DNA of 58,750 bases from Herbaspirillum sp. YR522 (GCF_000282575.1 NZ_AKJA01000128.1:1-58750), one strand, 5' to 3'; counted from the stretch's first letter, positions 36,604-45,217 are shown. Notes: generated by a model from the sequence alone, not told the origin. Translations and numbers: made by a program.

Positions 36604-37202
36604 GTTGCAGGCTCCGTGGGTTGGCAGGTCATGAAATCGGCGCGTGTGCAGAAGGCCAGGATGGCGATCTTGTCGGGCAAGGCGATGCAGCCGGCATCGC
36701 GAAAGCCCATGCTACGGTTGAGCGCATGGATGCGCAGGTTGTCGACGTCGGGCTCGACCACCACCCGGCGTGCCGCGAGCCGGCCGAACATGAAGCCCAG
36801 CACGAAGCGGAACACGTCGCGCGTGAAATTGGGCACCCGGGTCACCGGCGCGGCCACGAACAGGTGCAGGCCCAGGTCGCCCGGCTCGACCCGGTAATGG
36901 GCGGCCAGGTCGTGGCAGGCCGGGTCATAGCATTCGATGACGAACGCCGCTCGCCCGTCGGCATGGCCAAGAAAGGCGCGGGCGTCGGGGCTGCGCTGCA
37001 TGCGGGTGTAGTGCATGCGCACGCCGCGGCAGGACTTGTCCGGCATGGCCCAGAAACGCCCCCGTTCGCTGCTGAACCATCGCTGCAGCAACGCCGCGTC
37101 GCTTGCCGCCAGCACCGGGCGCAGCCGCAGGCCCGGCGGATGCGCCCGGTCGATGTCGATCCAGCCGCGCCCGCCCGGCCATCGCCACCCGCTGCCGCTC
37201 AT
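36600..37202 (-). CDS. alcB: N-hydroxy-diamine acyltransferase AlcB (GNAT/IucB-like)
   Basis: A 200-residue acyltransferase that acylates the N-hydroxy group of the diamine, with succinyl-CoA in the alcaligin and desferrioxamine pathways. The AlcB/IucB domain covers most of the protein; IECYDPACHDLAAHYRVEPGD and VFRFVLGFMFGRLAARRVVVEPDVDN are typical, with the CoA-binding region before HALNRSMGF. It begins at the ATG at 37202, sharing ATGA with the alcA stop; the frame is open upstream but only inside alcA. The order A-B-C with four-base overlaps shows an operon. Confidence 0.9.
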   Translation of the reverse strand: MSGSGWRWPGGRGWIDIDRAHPPGLRLRPVLAASDAALLQRWFSSERGRFWAMPDKSCRGVRMHYTRMQRSPDARAFLGHADGRAAFVIECYDPACHDLAAHYRVEPGDLGLHLFVAAPVTRVPNFTRDVFRFVLGFMFGRLAARRVVVEPDVDNLRIHALNRSMGFRDAGCIALPDKIAILAFCTRADFMTCQPTEPAT

Positions 37203-38494
37203 GACGGTAGGGGCCCGAAGGTCTGCAAGGCGGTGCGTGGCTCGATGCGATAGTGCTCCACCCCGGTCAGCGCGCGCAGGATGCGCGCATTGCGATGGCA
37301 GCACAGGCCGAGGTCGGGATTGCCGATGCCATGGCTGTCGAGGCCGCCGTTCTGCACGAAGATCTCGCCACCGCTGCGGTCGATGGCATAGTCGCGCGTC
37401 ATCCGGTAGCGGCCGTCGTCGCCCCAGTCGATCCGCGAGTGCAGCGGTGCCAGCAACTCCGGCGGCGGCGACCGGTAGCCGGTGGCAAACACCACGCCAT
37501 CGGCCTCGAGCGAAAAGTCGCGCAGGCTGTCCAGATGGCGAAAGCGGAGCCGGAAGCAATCGGCGCCGGCGTCGTGGTGGCAGGCGCGCAATGCCGACGC
37601 CGATGCCAGCCGGTAGCGCTGCGGCGCGTCGTGCATGCGTTGGTCGAGCAGGTCGTAGATGGCGGCGATCAGATTGGCATTGATACCCTTGTAGAGGCTT
37701 GCCTGGCGACGCAGCAGGCGGCGCCGGCAGTGCGCCGGCAGGCTGAAGAAATGATCGGTGTAATCGGGTGACACCAGTTCCAGAGTCAGCTTGCTGTTTT
37801 CCATCTGGAAGAAACGCGGGGCGCGGGTGATCCAGGTCAGCTCGAAGGCATGGCTGGCGCTGGCGCGCAGCAGGTCGTAGTAGACCTCGGCGGCGCTCTG
37901 GCCACTGCCGATCACCACGATACGGCGGCGCCGCAGCAGCGCGGGTTTATGCTGCAGGTAGTCGGCCGAGTGCAGGTAGGGCGCAGCGTCCTGGTTGCAG
38001 CAGCGTGGCAGCCGCGGCACACTGCCCAGGCCCAGCACCAGCTTGCGGGCATGCAGCTTGAAGCCGCGCCCGGCGACCTGGTCGCGTCCGCTCACGCGAT
38101 AGGCACCCAGCGTGTCGTCATAGCCGAGCAGGGTGGCCTGGTACCCCATGCGCACATTCTGCAGTCGCCCAACCACCCATTGGCAGTATCGGTTGTATTC
38201 GGTGCGCCGCAGATACCACTGCTCGCGCATGTAGCACGAATACAGCCGGCTGGTCTGCTTGCAGTAGTTGAGGAAGCTGAATTCGCTGCGCGGGTCTGCC
38301 AGCGTGACCAGGTCGGCCAGGAACGGATTTTGCAACGTGGCGTCGTCGAGCAACAGGCCGGGATGCCAGTTGAATTCGCGCCTGGCCTCGAGAAACACGG
38401 CATCGACCCCGGATAGCGGCGCGCTCAGCGCGGCCAGGCTCAGGTTGAACGGGCCCAGCCCGATGGCGATGAAGTCATGTATGTCGGCGTGCAT
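37199..38494 (-). CDS. alcA: Flavin-dependent diamine N-monooxygenase AlcA
   Basis: A 431-residue class B N-hydroxylating monooxygenase of the lysine/ornithine/putrescine group. FAD is bound near the N-terminus (FIAIGLGPFNLSLAAL), NADPH in the middle (IVVIGSGQSAAEVYYDLL), and the late ATGYRSP motif closes the substrate pocket. PLSGVDAVFLEARREFNWHPGLL and LNYCKQTSRLYSCY are typical of AlcA/DesB/IucD. The start is the ATG at 38494, with AGGA about nine bases ahead; 34 upstream codons in frame are rejected. It is the first gene of the biosynthetic operon. The 216-base leader has no clear Fur box or -35/-10 pair. The substrate (putrescine or cadaverine) cannot be decided from sequence. Confidence 0.92.
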   Translation of the reverse strand: MHADIHDFIAIGLGPFNLSLAALSAPLSGVDAVFLEARREFNWHPGLLLDDATLQNPFLADLVTLADPRSEFSFLNYCKQTSRLYSCYMREQWYLRRTEYNRYCQWVVGRLQNVRMGYQATLLGYDDTLGAYRVSGRDQVAGRGFKLHARKLVLGLGSVPRLPRCCNQDAAPYLHSADYLQHKPALLRRRRIVVIGSGQSAAEVYYDLLRASASHAFELTWITRAPRFFQMENSKLTLELVSPDYTDHFFSLPAHCRRRLLRRQASLYKGINANLIAAIYDLLDQRMHDAPQRYRLASASALRACHHDAGADCFRLRFRHLDSLRDFSLEADGVVFATGYRSPPPELLAPLHSRIDWGDDGRYRMTRDYAIDRSGGEIFVQNGGLDSHGIGNPDLGLCCHRNARILRALTGVEHYRIEPRTALQTFGPLPS

Positions 38495-38683
38495 GCAAAT
38501 GATCCTGGCGGGCCTGCCAGGCATGGCCGAAGATGGCGTTACCTGGCAAGGCGTGGGCAATGGGAGCTGGCGCGGGGCCGGCTCGGCAGGAATCACTTTA
38601 GGGGTATCGGGTCACGCCGGTGGCAGGCGGGCGCCTGGACCGACAGCGGCCATACGCGGATCGGCGCAGGGCATAGATGGGCA

Positions 38684-38703
38684 CCCGCCACGCGCGTGGC
38701 GGG
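38684..38703 (-). terminator. Perfect GC palindrome after the atuA operon
   Basis: CCCGCCACGC followed by GCGTGGCGGG forms an eight-base-pair stem with a four-base loop, eight bases after the stop of the small AtuA-linked gene. There is no T-run, so an intrinsic terminator is not certain; a protein-binding site for the nearby alcA promoter is an alternative. Confidence 0.35.
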
Positions 38704-38710
38704 CAAGCGA

Positions 38711-39016
38711 TCAGGGGGCGATTTCCAGCGCCAGCATCAGGCCCGACAGCGACTTGCCGTGGGCGTCGAGCGCCAGCGAACGGGTCACGCCGCCGCCCAG
38801 TGCGCGCTGCATGACGAAGTTCAGGGCGCCCAGCTGGGGCAGCTCGTGGCGCGTGACTTCACCGTGCACGATACCGGCGAAATGCTGGCGTACGCGTTCC
38901 GGCGTCAGGGCCGCCAGCAGCAGGGCATAGTCGCGGCGATCGTAGGCGATGACCGAGATGTTGGAAATGTCCCCCTTGTCACCGGCCCGGGAATGGGCGA
39001 TTTGGCGCAGCAGCAT
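38711..39016 (-). CDS. AtuA-associated small ferredoxin-fold-like protein
   Basis: A 101-residue protein that matches the C-terminal domain often found fused to AtuA family proteins. The opening is IAHSRAGDKGDISNISVIAYD and the end is LGALNFVMQRALGGGVTRSLALDAHGKSL. Its ATG at 39016 lies one base after the atuA stop and is served by GAGG at a good distance; a start at 39031 would overlap atuA and add MRNSD. Here the domain is encoded as a separate gene, so a two-subunit enzyme with AtuA is likely. The function of the family is not established; it accompanies citronellol- and organic-acid-related genes. Confidence 0.85.
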   Translation of the reverse strand: MLLRQIAHSRAGDKGDISNISVIAYDRRDYALLLAALTPERVRQHFAGIVHGEVTRHELPQLGALNFVMQRALGGGVTRSLALDAHGKSLSGLMLALEIAP

Positions 39017-39017
39017 G

Positions 39018-40379
39018 TCAGAGTTCCTCAAAATGGATGGCGGTGCGCACCAGCTCGCGCGGCACCAGGGTGGACAGCACCGCGATCACCTCGCGCGCTG
39101 ATTTGGTGGCGCCGCCGCCGCCGGCCGGGCCATTGGTGTAGAGCGTCTCGACCTCGTTGCCGATGCGTACCGCCTCGGCCATGCTGTCCGTGCGTGCGGT
39201 CACGCGTAGCCGCACTTCGAAGGGAACCTGCACCGCCACTGCCTCGGGGCCGCCGATGGCATTGATGCCGATCAGGTCGAAACGCAATTCGCTGGTGGCC
39301 ACGCCAGTCAGGTGCAGCCGTTCGCGCACGATCTGCTGCGCCAGCTGTGCCCGTTCCAGTGCGCCCGGGCCGGCATACGAGATCTGGCCTTCGCCCACGA
39401 AGCTGTCGCGGTAGCCCAGCGTGGTCTTGAGCGTAGCCGTGCGCGGCTGGCCACGCCCACCGCGCACGGCGACCCGGTCCGGGCCGATCTCGCTGATGCT
39501 GACCTGTGAAAAGTCGGCCACCACATCGGGCGTGAAATAGCGTGCGGGATCGTGGATTTCGTAGAGCAGCTGCTCGGTGCAAGTACGTGTCGTGACCTGG
39601 CCGCCCGAACCGGCCACCTTGGTGATCACGGCGCTGCCGTCGGCGGCGATTTCGCCGATCGGAAAACCTAGTCGCGCCAGGCCGGCCACGTCCTTGCAGC
39701 CGGGATCGGCAAAGTAGCCGCCCGTGATCTGCCCGGCGCACTCCAGCAGGTGGCCCACCAGCGTGCCCTGGCCCAGCCGGTCCCAGTCGTCCAGGCGCCA
39801 TCCGAATTCGTGCACTAGGGGCGCCAGTACCAGCGCCGGGTCGGCCACACGACCGGTGACCACCACATCGGCGCCGGCCTGCAGGGCCTCGATGATGGGG
39901 GCAATGCCGAGATAGGCGTTGGCGGAGATAAGCCGCTCGCCCAGCGAAGCGACCGGCTGTCCGGTGTCGTCGATATCGAACCGGCCCGCCTGCAGCACCG
40001 GCAGCACGTCGTCACCGGTGACCGCGGCGACCTTCAGCCTTGCCAGTCCCAGTTCGCCAGCGATGGCACGGATAAGTGCGGCGGCGGCCAGCGGGTTGGC
40101 CGCACCCATATTGGTAACGATACGCACGCCGCGCTCGGCGCAGGCCTTGAGCACCATGCGCATGCGCTGCTCCAGCAGCGGATCGTACCCTTTGCCGGAG
40201 TCGGCCAGGCGCGCCTGTTGGCCGATGGCGATAGTGCGCTCGGCCAGGCATTCGAAGATCAGGTAGTCGAGCTGGCCGTGCTCGGCCAGTTCTAGGGCCG
40301 GTTCGATACGGTCGCCGGAGTAACCGGCACCGGCGCCGATGCGTATCGTGCGGCGGTCTTGGTCGGGGGCTTGGTTCAT
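39018..40379 (-). CDS. AtuA family protein (DUF1446), acyclic terpene/organic acid utilisation
   Basis: A 453-residue soluble protein of the AtuA family. It opens IRIGAGAGYSGDRIEPALELAEHGQLDYLIFECLAERT, and later shows VTGDDVLP, VVTGRVADPALVLAPL and ECAGQITGGYFADPG, all family-typical. The family is named after the citronellol operon of Pseudomonas, but most members sit in other operons and no reaction is known. Here it lies between a citrate-type transporter and the small partner gene, with a divergent LysR regulator, which points to uptake and use of a di- or tricarboxylate rather than a terpene. No other terpene genes are seen. The ATG at 40379 is 35 bases after citMHS. Confidence 0.85.
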   Translation of the reverse strand: MNQAPDQDRRTIRIGAGAGYSGDRIEPALELAEHGQLDYLIFECLAERTIAIGQQARLADSGKGYDPLLEQRMRMVLKACAERGVRIVTNMGAANPLAAAALIRAIAGELGLARLKVAAVTGDDVLPVLQAGRFDIDDTGQPVASLGERLISANAYLGIAPIIEALQAGADVVVTGRVADPALVLAPLVHEFGWRLDDWDRLGQGTLVGHLLECAGQITGGYFADPGCKDVAGLARLGFPIGEIAADGSAVITKVAGSGGQVTTRTCTEQLLYEIHDPARYFTPDVVADFSQVSISEIGPDRVAVRGGRGQPRTATLKTTLGYRDSFVGEGQISYAGPGALERAQLAQQIVRERLHLTGVATSELRFDLIGINAIGGPEAVAVQVPFEVRLRVTARTDSMAEAVRIGNEVETLYTNGPAGGGGATKSAREVIAVLSTLVPRELVRTAIHFEEL

Positions 40380-40414
40380 GAATCTATCCAGTCAGGGTCG
40401 GTTACAGGGCGCGC

Positions 40415-41716
40415 TCAAAACAGCGGGAACAGTCCCAGCAGGACGCAGGCCAGCGTCATCACCAGCGAGGCGCCGAACAGGAACGGGATGGTGTATTTCT
40501 GGTGGTCGGCCAGTTCGATGCCGGCCAGGCCACACACCAGGAAGGTGGCCGGGGTCAGCGGGCTGACCGGGAAGCCGGTGGTCATCTGCCCCAGCAGCGC
40601 CGCTTGTGCCACCTGGATGGTCGGTACCCCCAGTATGTGGCTGACCTCGGCAATCACCGGCAGCACGCCGAAATAGAACGAATCGGGATCGAACAGCAGC
40701 GACAAGGGCATCGACAGCACGCCCAGCACGACCGGGATGTGGCCCGCCATCTCGGGCGGCACGAAGCCCACGGCGGTCTTGGCCATCGCCGAGAGCATGC
40801 CGGACTTGGTCATGATGCCGGTAAAGACGCCGGCGGCAAACAGGATGCTGGCCATCAGGAGCGCCGCCTTGGCATGGGCGTCGATACGCTCGCGCTGCAT
40901 GTCGACGTCGCGATAGTTGATCATCAGGGCTGCCACCACGCCGATCATAAACATCACCACCGGGTCGACCCGCCCGCTGATCATTACGCCCAGCACGAAC
41001 ACTGTGAGCAGGATGTTGATCCAGAAATTGTGCGGACGGCGGATCTTCAACTGCGCCTCGCTCAACTCGTGCTGCTGCACGAAGTCGAGCTTGGACCCAC
41101 CGCCCATGCCGAGCCGGCGTTCTTCCTTCAGTCCCAGCAGCCAGGACGCAATGAACACGAAGGCCAGGCCCACCAGTTGCACCGGGATCAGCGGCGTGAA
41201 GATGTCCGAGACCGGGATATGCAGCGCCGCCGAGGCGCGGATCATCGGCCCGGTCCAGGGCAGGAAGTTGACGCCGGCCGCCATCGAGGCCACGCACGCC
41301 AGGATGCGCCGGTCGATGCCGAGCCGGTTGTACAGCGGCAGCATGGCCGGGATGGTGATCAAGAAGGTGACCGCCCCCGAGCCATCCAGGTGGATCAGCA
41401 GCGCCAGCAGGGCGGTGCCGGGCACGATCCGGGTCGGCCGGCTGCCGACCGTCTTGAGGATGCGGGTGATGATCGGATCGAGCATGCCGGCATCGGTGAC
41501 GATGCCGAAGAACAGGATGGCAAAGACGAACATGCCCGCCACCGGCGCAATCGCGGTCACGCCGGAGACGATGAATTTCGAGGTCTGCAAGCCGAAGCCG
41601 CCCACCAGCGCGGCGACGATGGGGATAGCGATCAGCGCCACCAGCGGCGACATCTTCTTGGTGAGGATGGCCGTGAACAACAATACGATCGTGGCAAAGC
41701 CAAGCAGGGCAAGCAT
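40415..41716 (-). CDS. CitMHS family organic-acid transporter
   Basis: A 433-residue inner-membrane symporter of the CitMHS (citrate-Mg:H+/citrate-Ca:H+) family with about 11-12 helices. The N-terminal helices begin MLALLGFATIVLLFTAIL. Typical segments are LLIHLDGSGAVTFLITIPAMLPLY, NFLPWTGPMIRAS and FDPDSFYFGVLPVIAE. It probably brings a metal-chelated tricarboxylate into the cell. It is the first gene of a three-gene operon with atuA and the small protein. The upstream region of 175 bases to the LysR start carries the shared promoter. The real substrate in this locus is unknown. Confidence 0.92.
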   Translation of the reverse strand: MLALLGFATIVLLFTAILTKKMSPLVALIAIPIVAALVGGFGLQTSKFIVSGVTAIAPVAGMFVFAILFFGIVTDAGMLDPIITRILKTVGSRPTRIVPGTALLALLIHLDGSGAVTFLITIPAMLPLYNRLGIDRRILACVASMAAGVNFLPWTGPMIRASAALHIPVSDIFTPLIPVQLVGLAFVFIASWLLGLKEERRLGMGGGSKLDFVQQHELSEAQLKIRRPHNFWINILLTVFVLGVMISGRVDPVVMFMIGVVAALMINYRDVDMQRERIDAHAKAALLMASILFAAGVFTGIMTKSGMLSAMAKTAVGFVPPEMAGHIPVVLGVLSMPLSLLFDPDSFYFGVLPVIAEVSHILGVPTIQVAQAALLGQMTTGFPVSPLTPATFLVCGLAGIELADHQKYTIPFLFGASLVMTLACVLLGLFPLF

Positions 41717-41866
41717 GTGGGTCTCCAGGTTCCGGTTCGATTTCTTATTGGTCTTGCGCGCCGGCTTTATTTTGGTTGGTCGTTTCGCGGCGCGACAGGC
41801 AACGCAAGCAGGGCGAGTGTAGGTTTGGGGTAATTTTGTTGTAAAGTTTATTTTTTCGATTGATTG

Positions 41867-41881
41867 ATCTGTTTTTCAGAT
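41867..41881. promoter_or_regulatory. LysR operator (ATC-N9-GAT) between citMHS and lysR
   Basis: ATCTG-TTTTT-CAGAT is a perfect five-base inverted repeat that fits both T-N11-A and ATC-N9-GAT, the recognition-site pattern of LysR proteins. It ends 11 bases before the regulator ATG, where binding would repress its own gene while serving the divergent operon about 150 bases away. The gap is very AT-rich. Confidence 0.6.
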
Positions 41882-41891
41882 TAATACACCC

Positions 41892-42797
41892 ATGCAAGCC
41901 AATATCTCCACACGCCTGTTGCAGGCCTTCCTGGCGCTGGCCGACTGCCGCCATTTCGGCCATGCGGCCCAGCGCTGCCATGTCTCGCAATCGGCCTTCA
42001 GCGTGATGATCCAGAAGCTGGAAGCGGCCGTCGGCGCCCGCCTGTTCGAGCGCGACACGCGCAACGTGACGCTCACTCCCGAGGGCAAGTTGTTCGTCGA
42101 GGTAGCGCGCCAGTTGATGCTCGACATTGAAGCCGCCTTCGCCGACATGAGCGACTACGTGGCGCGGCGCCGCGGGCGGGTGGCGGTCGCCGCCTTGCCC
42201 TCGCTGGCGGCCGGCTGGCTGCCGCCGGTGCTGGCGCAATACCGACAGCGCCATCCGGGCGTATCGGTCAGCCTGCACGATGCCATTTCGGACCAGTGCC
42301 TGGACCTGCTGCGCCAGGGCAAGGTCGACATCGCCCTTACCGCGCCCGGGCCCAATCTGATCGAATTCGATACCCGCGCGCTATGCAGCGACCCGTTCTA
42401 CCTGGTGTGCCGGCGCGATCACAAGCTGGCGCGTCGGCGTCGCATCAAGGTCGAGGGCCTGGCCGGATGCGAATTGATCCATCTGGCGCGATCGACCAGC
42501 GTTCGCCAGCACCTCGAGGCAGCGCTGCCGCCGGGCAGCGTCATCAGCTCGGGATTGGAGGTCGAGCACCTGGCGACCGTGGCCGGCCTGATCCAGAGCG
42601 GGCTGGGGGTCTCGGTGGTGCCGGAGCTGACGTTGTTCCAGTTCCGCTTGCCCGAGCTGACGGCGATCCCGATGGATGTGCCCGGGCTGGTGCGTCCCTT
42701 GCTGATCGTCACCCCCAAGGAACGTAGCCTGTCGATTGCGGCGCATGGCTTGCTGGCGTTGATCGAGGACAAGGCGCTGGTGGTGTCAGGCCGTTGA
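41892..42797 (+). CDS. LysR-family regulator of the citMHS/atuA operon
   Basis: A 301-residue regulator with an N-terminal helix-turn-helix (RLLQAFLALADCRHFGHAAQ then VSQSAFSVMIQKLEAAVG) and a substrate-binding domain from about residue 90, with VAVAALPSLAAGWLPPVLAQY and GLIQSGLGVSVVPELTL. The divergent citMHS operon is its expected target, and the effector is probably the transported acid or a breakdown product. The ATG at 41892 is preceded by an AT-rich leader with the ATC-N9-GAT operator. The protein ends 157 bases from the convergent transporter gene. Confidence 0.92.
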   Translation: MQANISTRLLQAFLALADCRHFGHAAQRCHVSQSAFSVMIQKLEAAVGARLFERDTRNVTLTPEGKLFVEVARQLMLDIEAAFADMSDYVARRRGRVAVAALPSLAAGWLPPVLAQYRQRHPGVSVSLHDAISDQCLDLLRQGKVDIALTAPGPNLIEFDTRALCSDPFYLVCRRDHKLARRRRIKVEGLAGCELIHLARSTSVRQHLEAALPPGSVISSGLEVEHLATVAGLIQSGLGVSVVPELTLFQFRLPELTAIPMDVPGLVRPLLIVTPKERSLSIAAHGLLALIEDKALVVSGR

Positions 42798-42888
42798 TGG
42801 CGAGGCCGCATGGCCCGGCGTTGTGCGCCCGCACAGCAGGGCGCCCGGGGCCGTTGCCAGCCGGTACGGTACTCGATAAGCTGGCCCG

Positions 42889-42926
42889 AAAAAAAAAGAC
42901 CGGTCGGAATCAGGTTCCGACCGGTC
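42889..42926 (-). terminator. Strong terminator of the MHS transporter gene
   Basis: A perfect 12-base-pair stem (42926-42915 with 42909-42898) with a five-base loop is followed on the minus strand by nine T, 28 bases after the transporter stop. On the plus strand the A-run precedes the stem, so it serves the minus-strand gene. Confidence 0.92.
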
Positions 42927-42953
42927 CATCCTGGACTGCGGATTAAGCCAGGC

Positions 42954-44621
42954 TCAATGCTCGGCGTTGATATCGTTATGCACGGTTTCCTTGACGAACA
43001 GTACGCCGATGACAACGGTGACCAGGGCGATGATGATCGGGTACCACAGGCCGTAGTAGATGTCGCCCTGGTAGGCCACCAGCGCGAAGGAGGTGGTGGG
43101 CAGCAGGCCGCCGAACCAGCCGTTGCCGATATGGTAGGGCATCGACATCGAGGTGTAGCGGATGCGGGTCGGGAACATCTCGACCAGGGCCGCCGCGATC
43201 GGGCCGTAGACCATGGTCACGTAGATCACCAGGATGAACAGCAGCAACAGCACCATGGGCTTGTTGATCTGGTCCGGATCGGCCTTGCTGGGGTAGCCGG
43301 CGGCCTTGATGTCATCCATCAATTCCTTGGTGAAGGCCTTGTCCTTGCTGGCCGCGTCTTCCTTGGACAGGCCGGTGGCCTCGAACGAATTGATCACCTT
43401 GTCGCCGATCTTGACGGTCGCCACCGAGCCCGGCGCACCGACGGCGTTCTGGTAGTTCACCGATGCCGCTGCCAGCTTGGCCTTGGCCACGTCGCAGGAC
43501 GAAGTGAACTTGGAAGTGCCGGTCGGGTTGAACTGGAACTTGCAGGTCTTGGGGTCGGCGGTGACGATCACCGGTGCCTTTTGCTGGGCCGCTTCCAGGG
43601 CCGGGTTGGCGTAGTGGGTCAGGGCGCTGAAGATCGGGAAGTAGGTCAGCGCCGCGATCAGGCAACCACCGAGGATGATGGGCTTGCGGCCGATACGGTC
43701 CGACAGCGAACCGAAGACCAGGAAGAAAGGCGTGGCCAGCAGCAGCGCGGCGGCAATCAGGATGTTGGCGGTGGGCCCGTCGACCTTGAGCGACTGGGTC
43801 AGGAAGAACAGTGCATAGAACTGGCCGGTGTACCACACCACGGCCTGCCCGGCGGCCAGGCCGAACAGCGCCAGCAGCACCAGCCTGAGGTTCTTCCAGC
43901 GGCCGAAGGCTTCGGTCAGCGGCGCCTTCGAGATCTTGCCTTCCGACTTCATCTTGATGAAGGCAGGAGACTCGTTCATCGACATGCGGATCCACACCGA
44001 AATCGCCAGCAGCAGGATCGACACCAGGAACGGGATGCGCCAGCCCCAGTCGGCAAAGGCAGCCTCGCCCACGGCCGTACGCACGCCCAGGATCACCAGC
44101 AGCGACAGGAACAGGCCCATCGTCGCGGTGGTCTGGATCCAGGCGGTGAAGGCGCCGCGGCGACCGTCCGGCGCGTGCTCGGCCACGTAGGTGGCGGCGC
44201 CACCGTACTCGCCACCCAGCGCCAGCCCTTGCAGGATGCGCAGGATGATCAGGATGATCGGTGCGGTGATGCCGATCGAATTGTAGTTGGGCAGGATGCC
44301 GACGATGAAGGTCGACGCGCCCATGATCAGGATGGTGACCAGGAAGGTGTATTTACGACCGACCAGGTCGCCCAGGCGGCCGAACACCAGCGCGCCGAAA
44401 GGACGCACGATGAAGCCGGCGGCGAACGCCAGCAGCGCGAAGATGAAGCCGGTGGTGGGATCGGTGCCGGCAAAGAACTGCTTGGCGATGATCGCCGCGA
44501 GCGAACCGTACAGGTAGAAGTCGTACCATTCGAACACGGTGCCTAGGGAAGAGGCAAAGATGACTTTGCGCTCCTCGGGTGTGATGCCGCGCGCAGTCTT
44601 GTTGACTGATGCTGTGGTCAT
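42954..44621 (-). CDS. MFS transporter, metabolite:H+ symporter (MHS) family, with a large loop insertion
   Basis: A 555-residue inner-membrane symporter related to ShiA, KgtP and ProP. The first helix is preceded by KVIFASSLGTVFEWYDFYLYGSLA, then FGRLGDLVGRKYTF in loop 2-3 and GGEYGGAATYVAEHAP after helix 5, all MHS signatures. After about residue 340 an insert of about 110 residues splits the second half, extending from the end of helix 8 to MVLLLLFILVIY. The insert is hydrophilic and has two Cys (TCK, SSCD), so it may be an extra-cytoplasmic subdomain with a disulfide. MHS proteins are usually about 430-450 residues. The substrate is unknown; a carboxylate or betaine is likely. A strong terminator follows. 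Confidence 0.88.
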   Translation of the reverse strand: MTTASVNKTARGITPEERKVIFASSLGTVFEWYDFYLYGSLAAIIAKQFFAGTDPTTGFIFALLAFAAGFIVRPFGALVFGRLGDLVGRKYTFLVTILIMGASTFIVGILPNYNSIGITAPIILIILRILQGLALGGEYGGAATYVAEHAPDGRRGAFTAWIQTTATMGLFLSLLVILGVRTAVGEAAFADWGWRIPFLVSILLLAISVWIRMSMNESPAFIKMKSEGKISKAPLTEAFGRWKNLRLVLLALFGLAAGQAVVWYTGQFYALFFLTQSLKVDGPTANILIAAALLLATPFFLVFGSLSDRIGRKPIILGGCLIAALTYFPIFSALTHYANPALEAAQQKAPVIVTADPKTCKFQFNPTGTSKFTSSCDVAKAKLAAASVNYQNAVGAPGSVATVKIGDKVINSFEATGLSKEDAASKDKAFTKELMDDIKAAGYPSKADPDQINKPMVLLLLFILVIYVTMVYGPIAAALVEMFPTRIRYTSMSMPYHIGNGWFGGLLPTTSFALVAYQGDIYYGLWYPIIIALVTVVIGVLFVKETVHNDINAEH

Positions 44622-45217
44622 GCTGGTCTCCTTGGTTTTAGTAATAGTCTGCTGGCATGGCCGAATGGGGCGTTATGCAAGAACGCGACGCATCCGCGCG
44701 GGCCATCCCCTGACCGACACAAGATGCGATATTTCTCGCATTGCGTGCGTAATGGCCCACTTGTCCACGCGCCGAGTGTGCGACCCAAAACTTACGCAGG
44801 ACTTGCTTGAAACTTACAGAGGCTTACAGATCAGGCGACCCAAAATACGCCGCGCCGCAGCATGAAATGGCGGGTGGCAGGCAATTCGCGAGGGGTGATG
44901 TCGTTTTGCGGCGCAACCAATGGCTGGCGCCGGGGTTAGGCGCTATGGCAAGCAGTGTTATTCGAACGCGGCCAGGGCCGGGCGACGGCAAGCGCCTCAC
45001 CCTGCCCGCCGCCTCGGCTGGCGGGCTCAGGCCGGTGCTGGTGCCGCCGGCGCCGGCAACGCCGCACCGTCGAGCAGGGCGCTGATCACCCGCTCGCCCG
45101 CGCGGCATGGCATCATGCGCCGGTGCAGTGCAGTACCGAAGCGCGGGAATCGCCACCCCGCCTTGCGGTCCAAGCAATCATGTTCAAGGCGGGGCAGTCG
45201 GCCCCAGGGAGAGCACC
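44622..45217. other. 596-base gap between the transporter and the lipoprotein gene
   Basis: The part next to the transporter (44723-44850) has repeats: an inverted repeat TGCGA-N6-TCGCA at 44723-44738; GCGACCCAAAACTTACGC at 44780-44797 repeated as GCGACCCAAAATACGC at 44835-44850; and between them AACTTACAGA and GGCTTACAGA. These look like regulator-binding sites. From 44860 to 45217 I see only GC-rich sequence with no convincing gene; a frame at 44807-45085 has no homology I recognise. Confidence 0.4.

Noticed and set aside
38495..38710. A Fur box before alcA
   Set aside because: GCAAATGATCCTG near 38496 matches less than half of the Fur consensus, so I did not call it.
44807..45085. A 92-codon frame in the gap before the lipoprotein
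   Set aside because: Its codon use is atypical, it has no ribosome site or recognisable motif, and overlapping frames on both strands are equally open.
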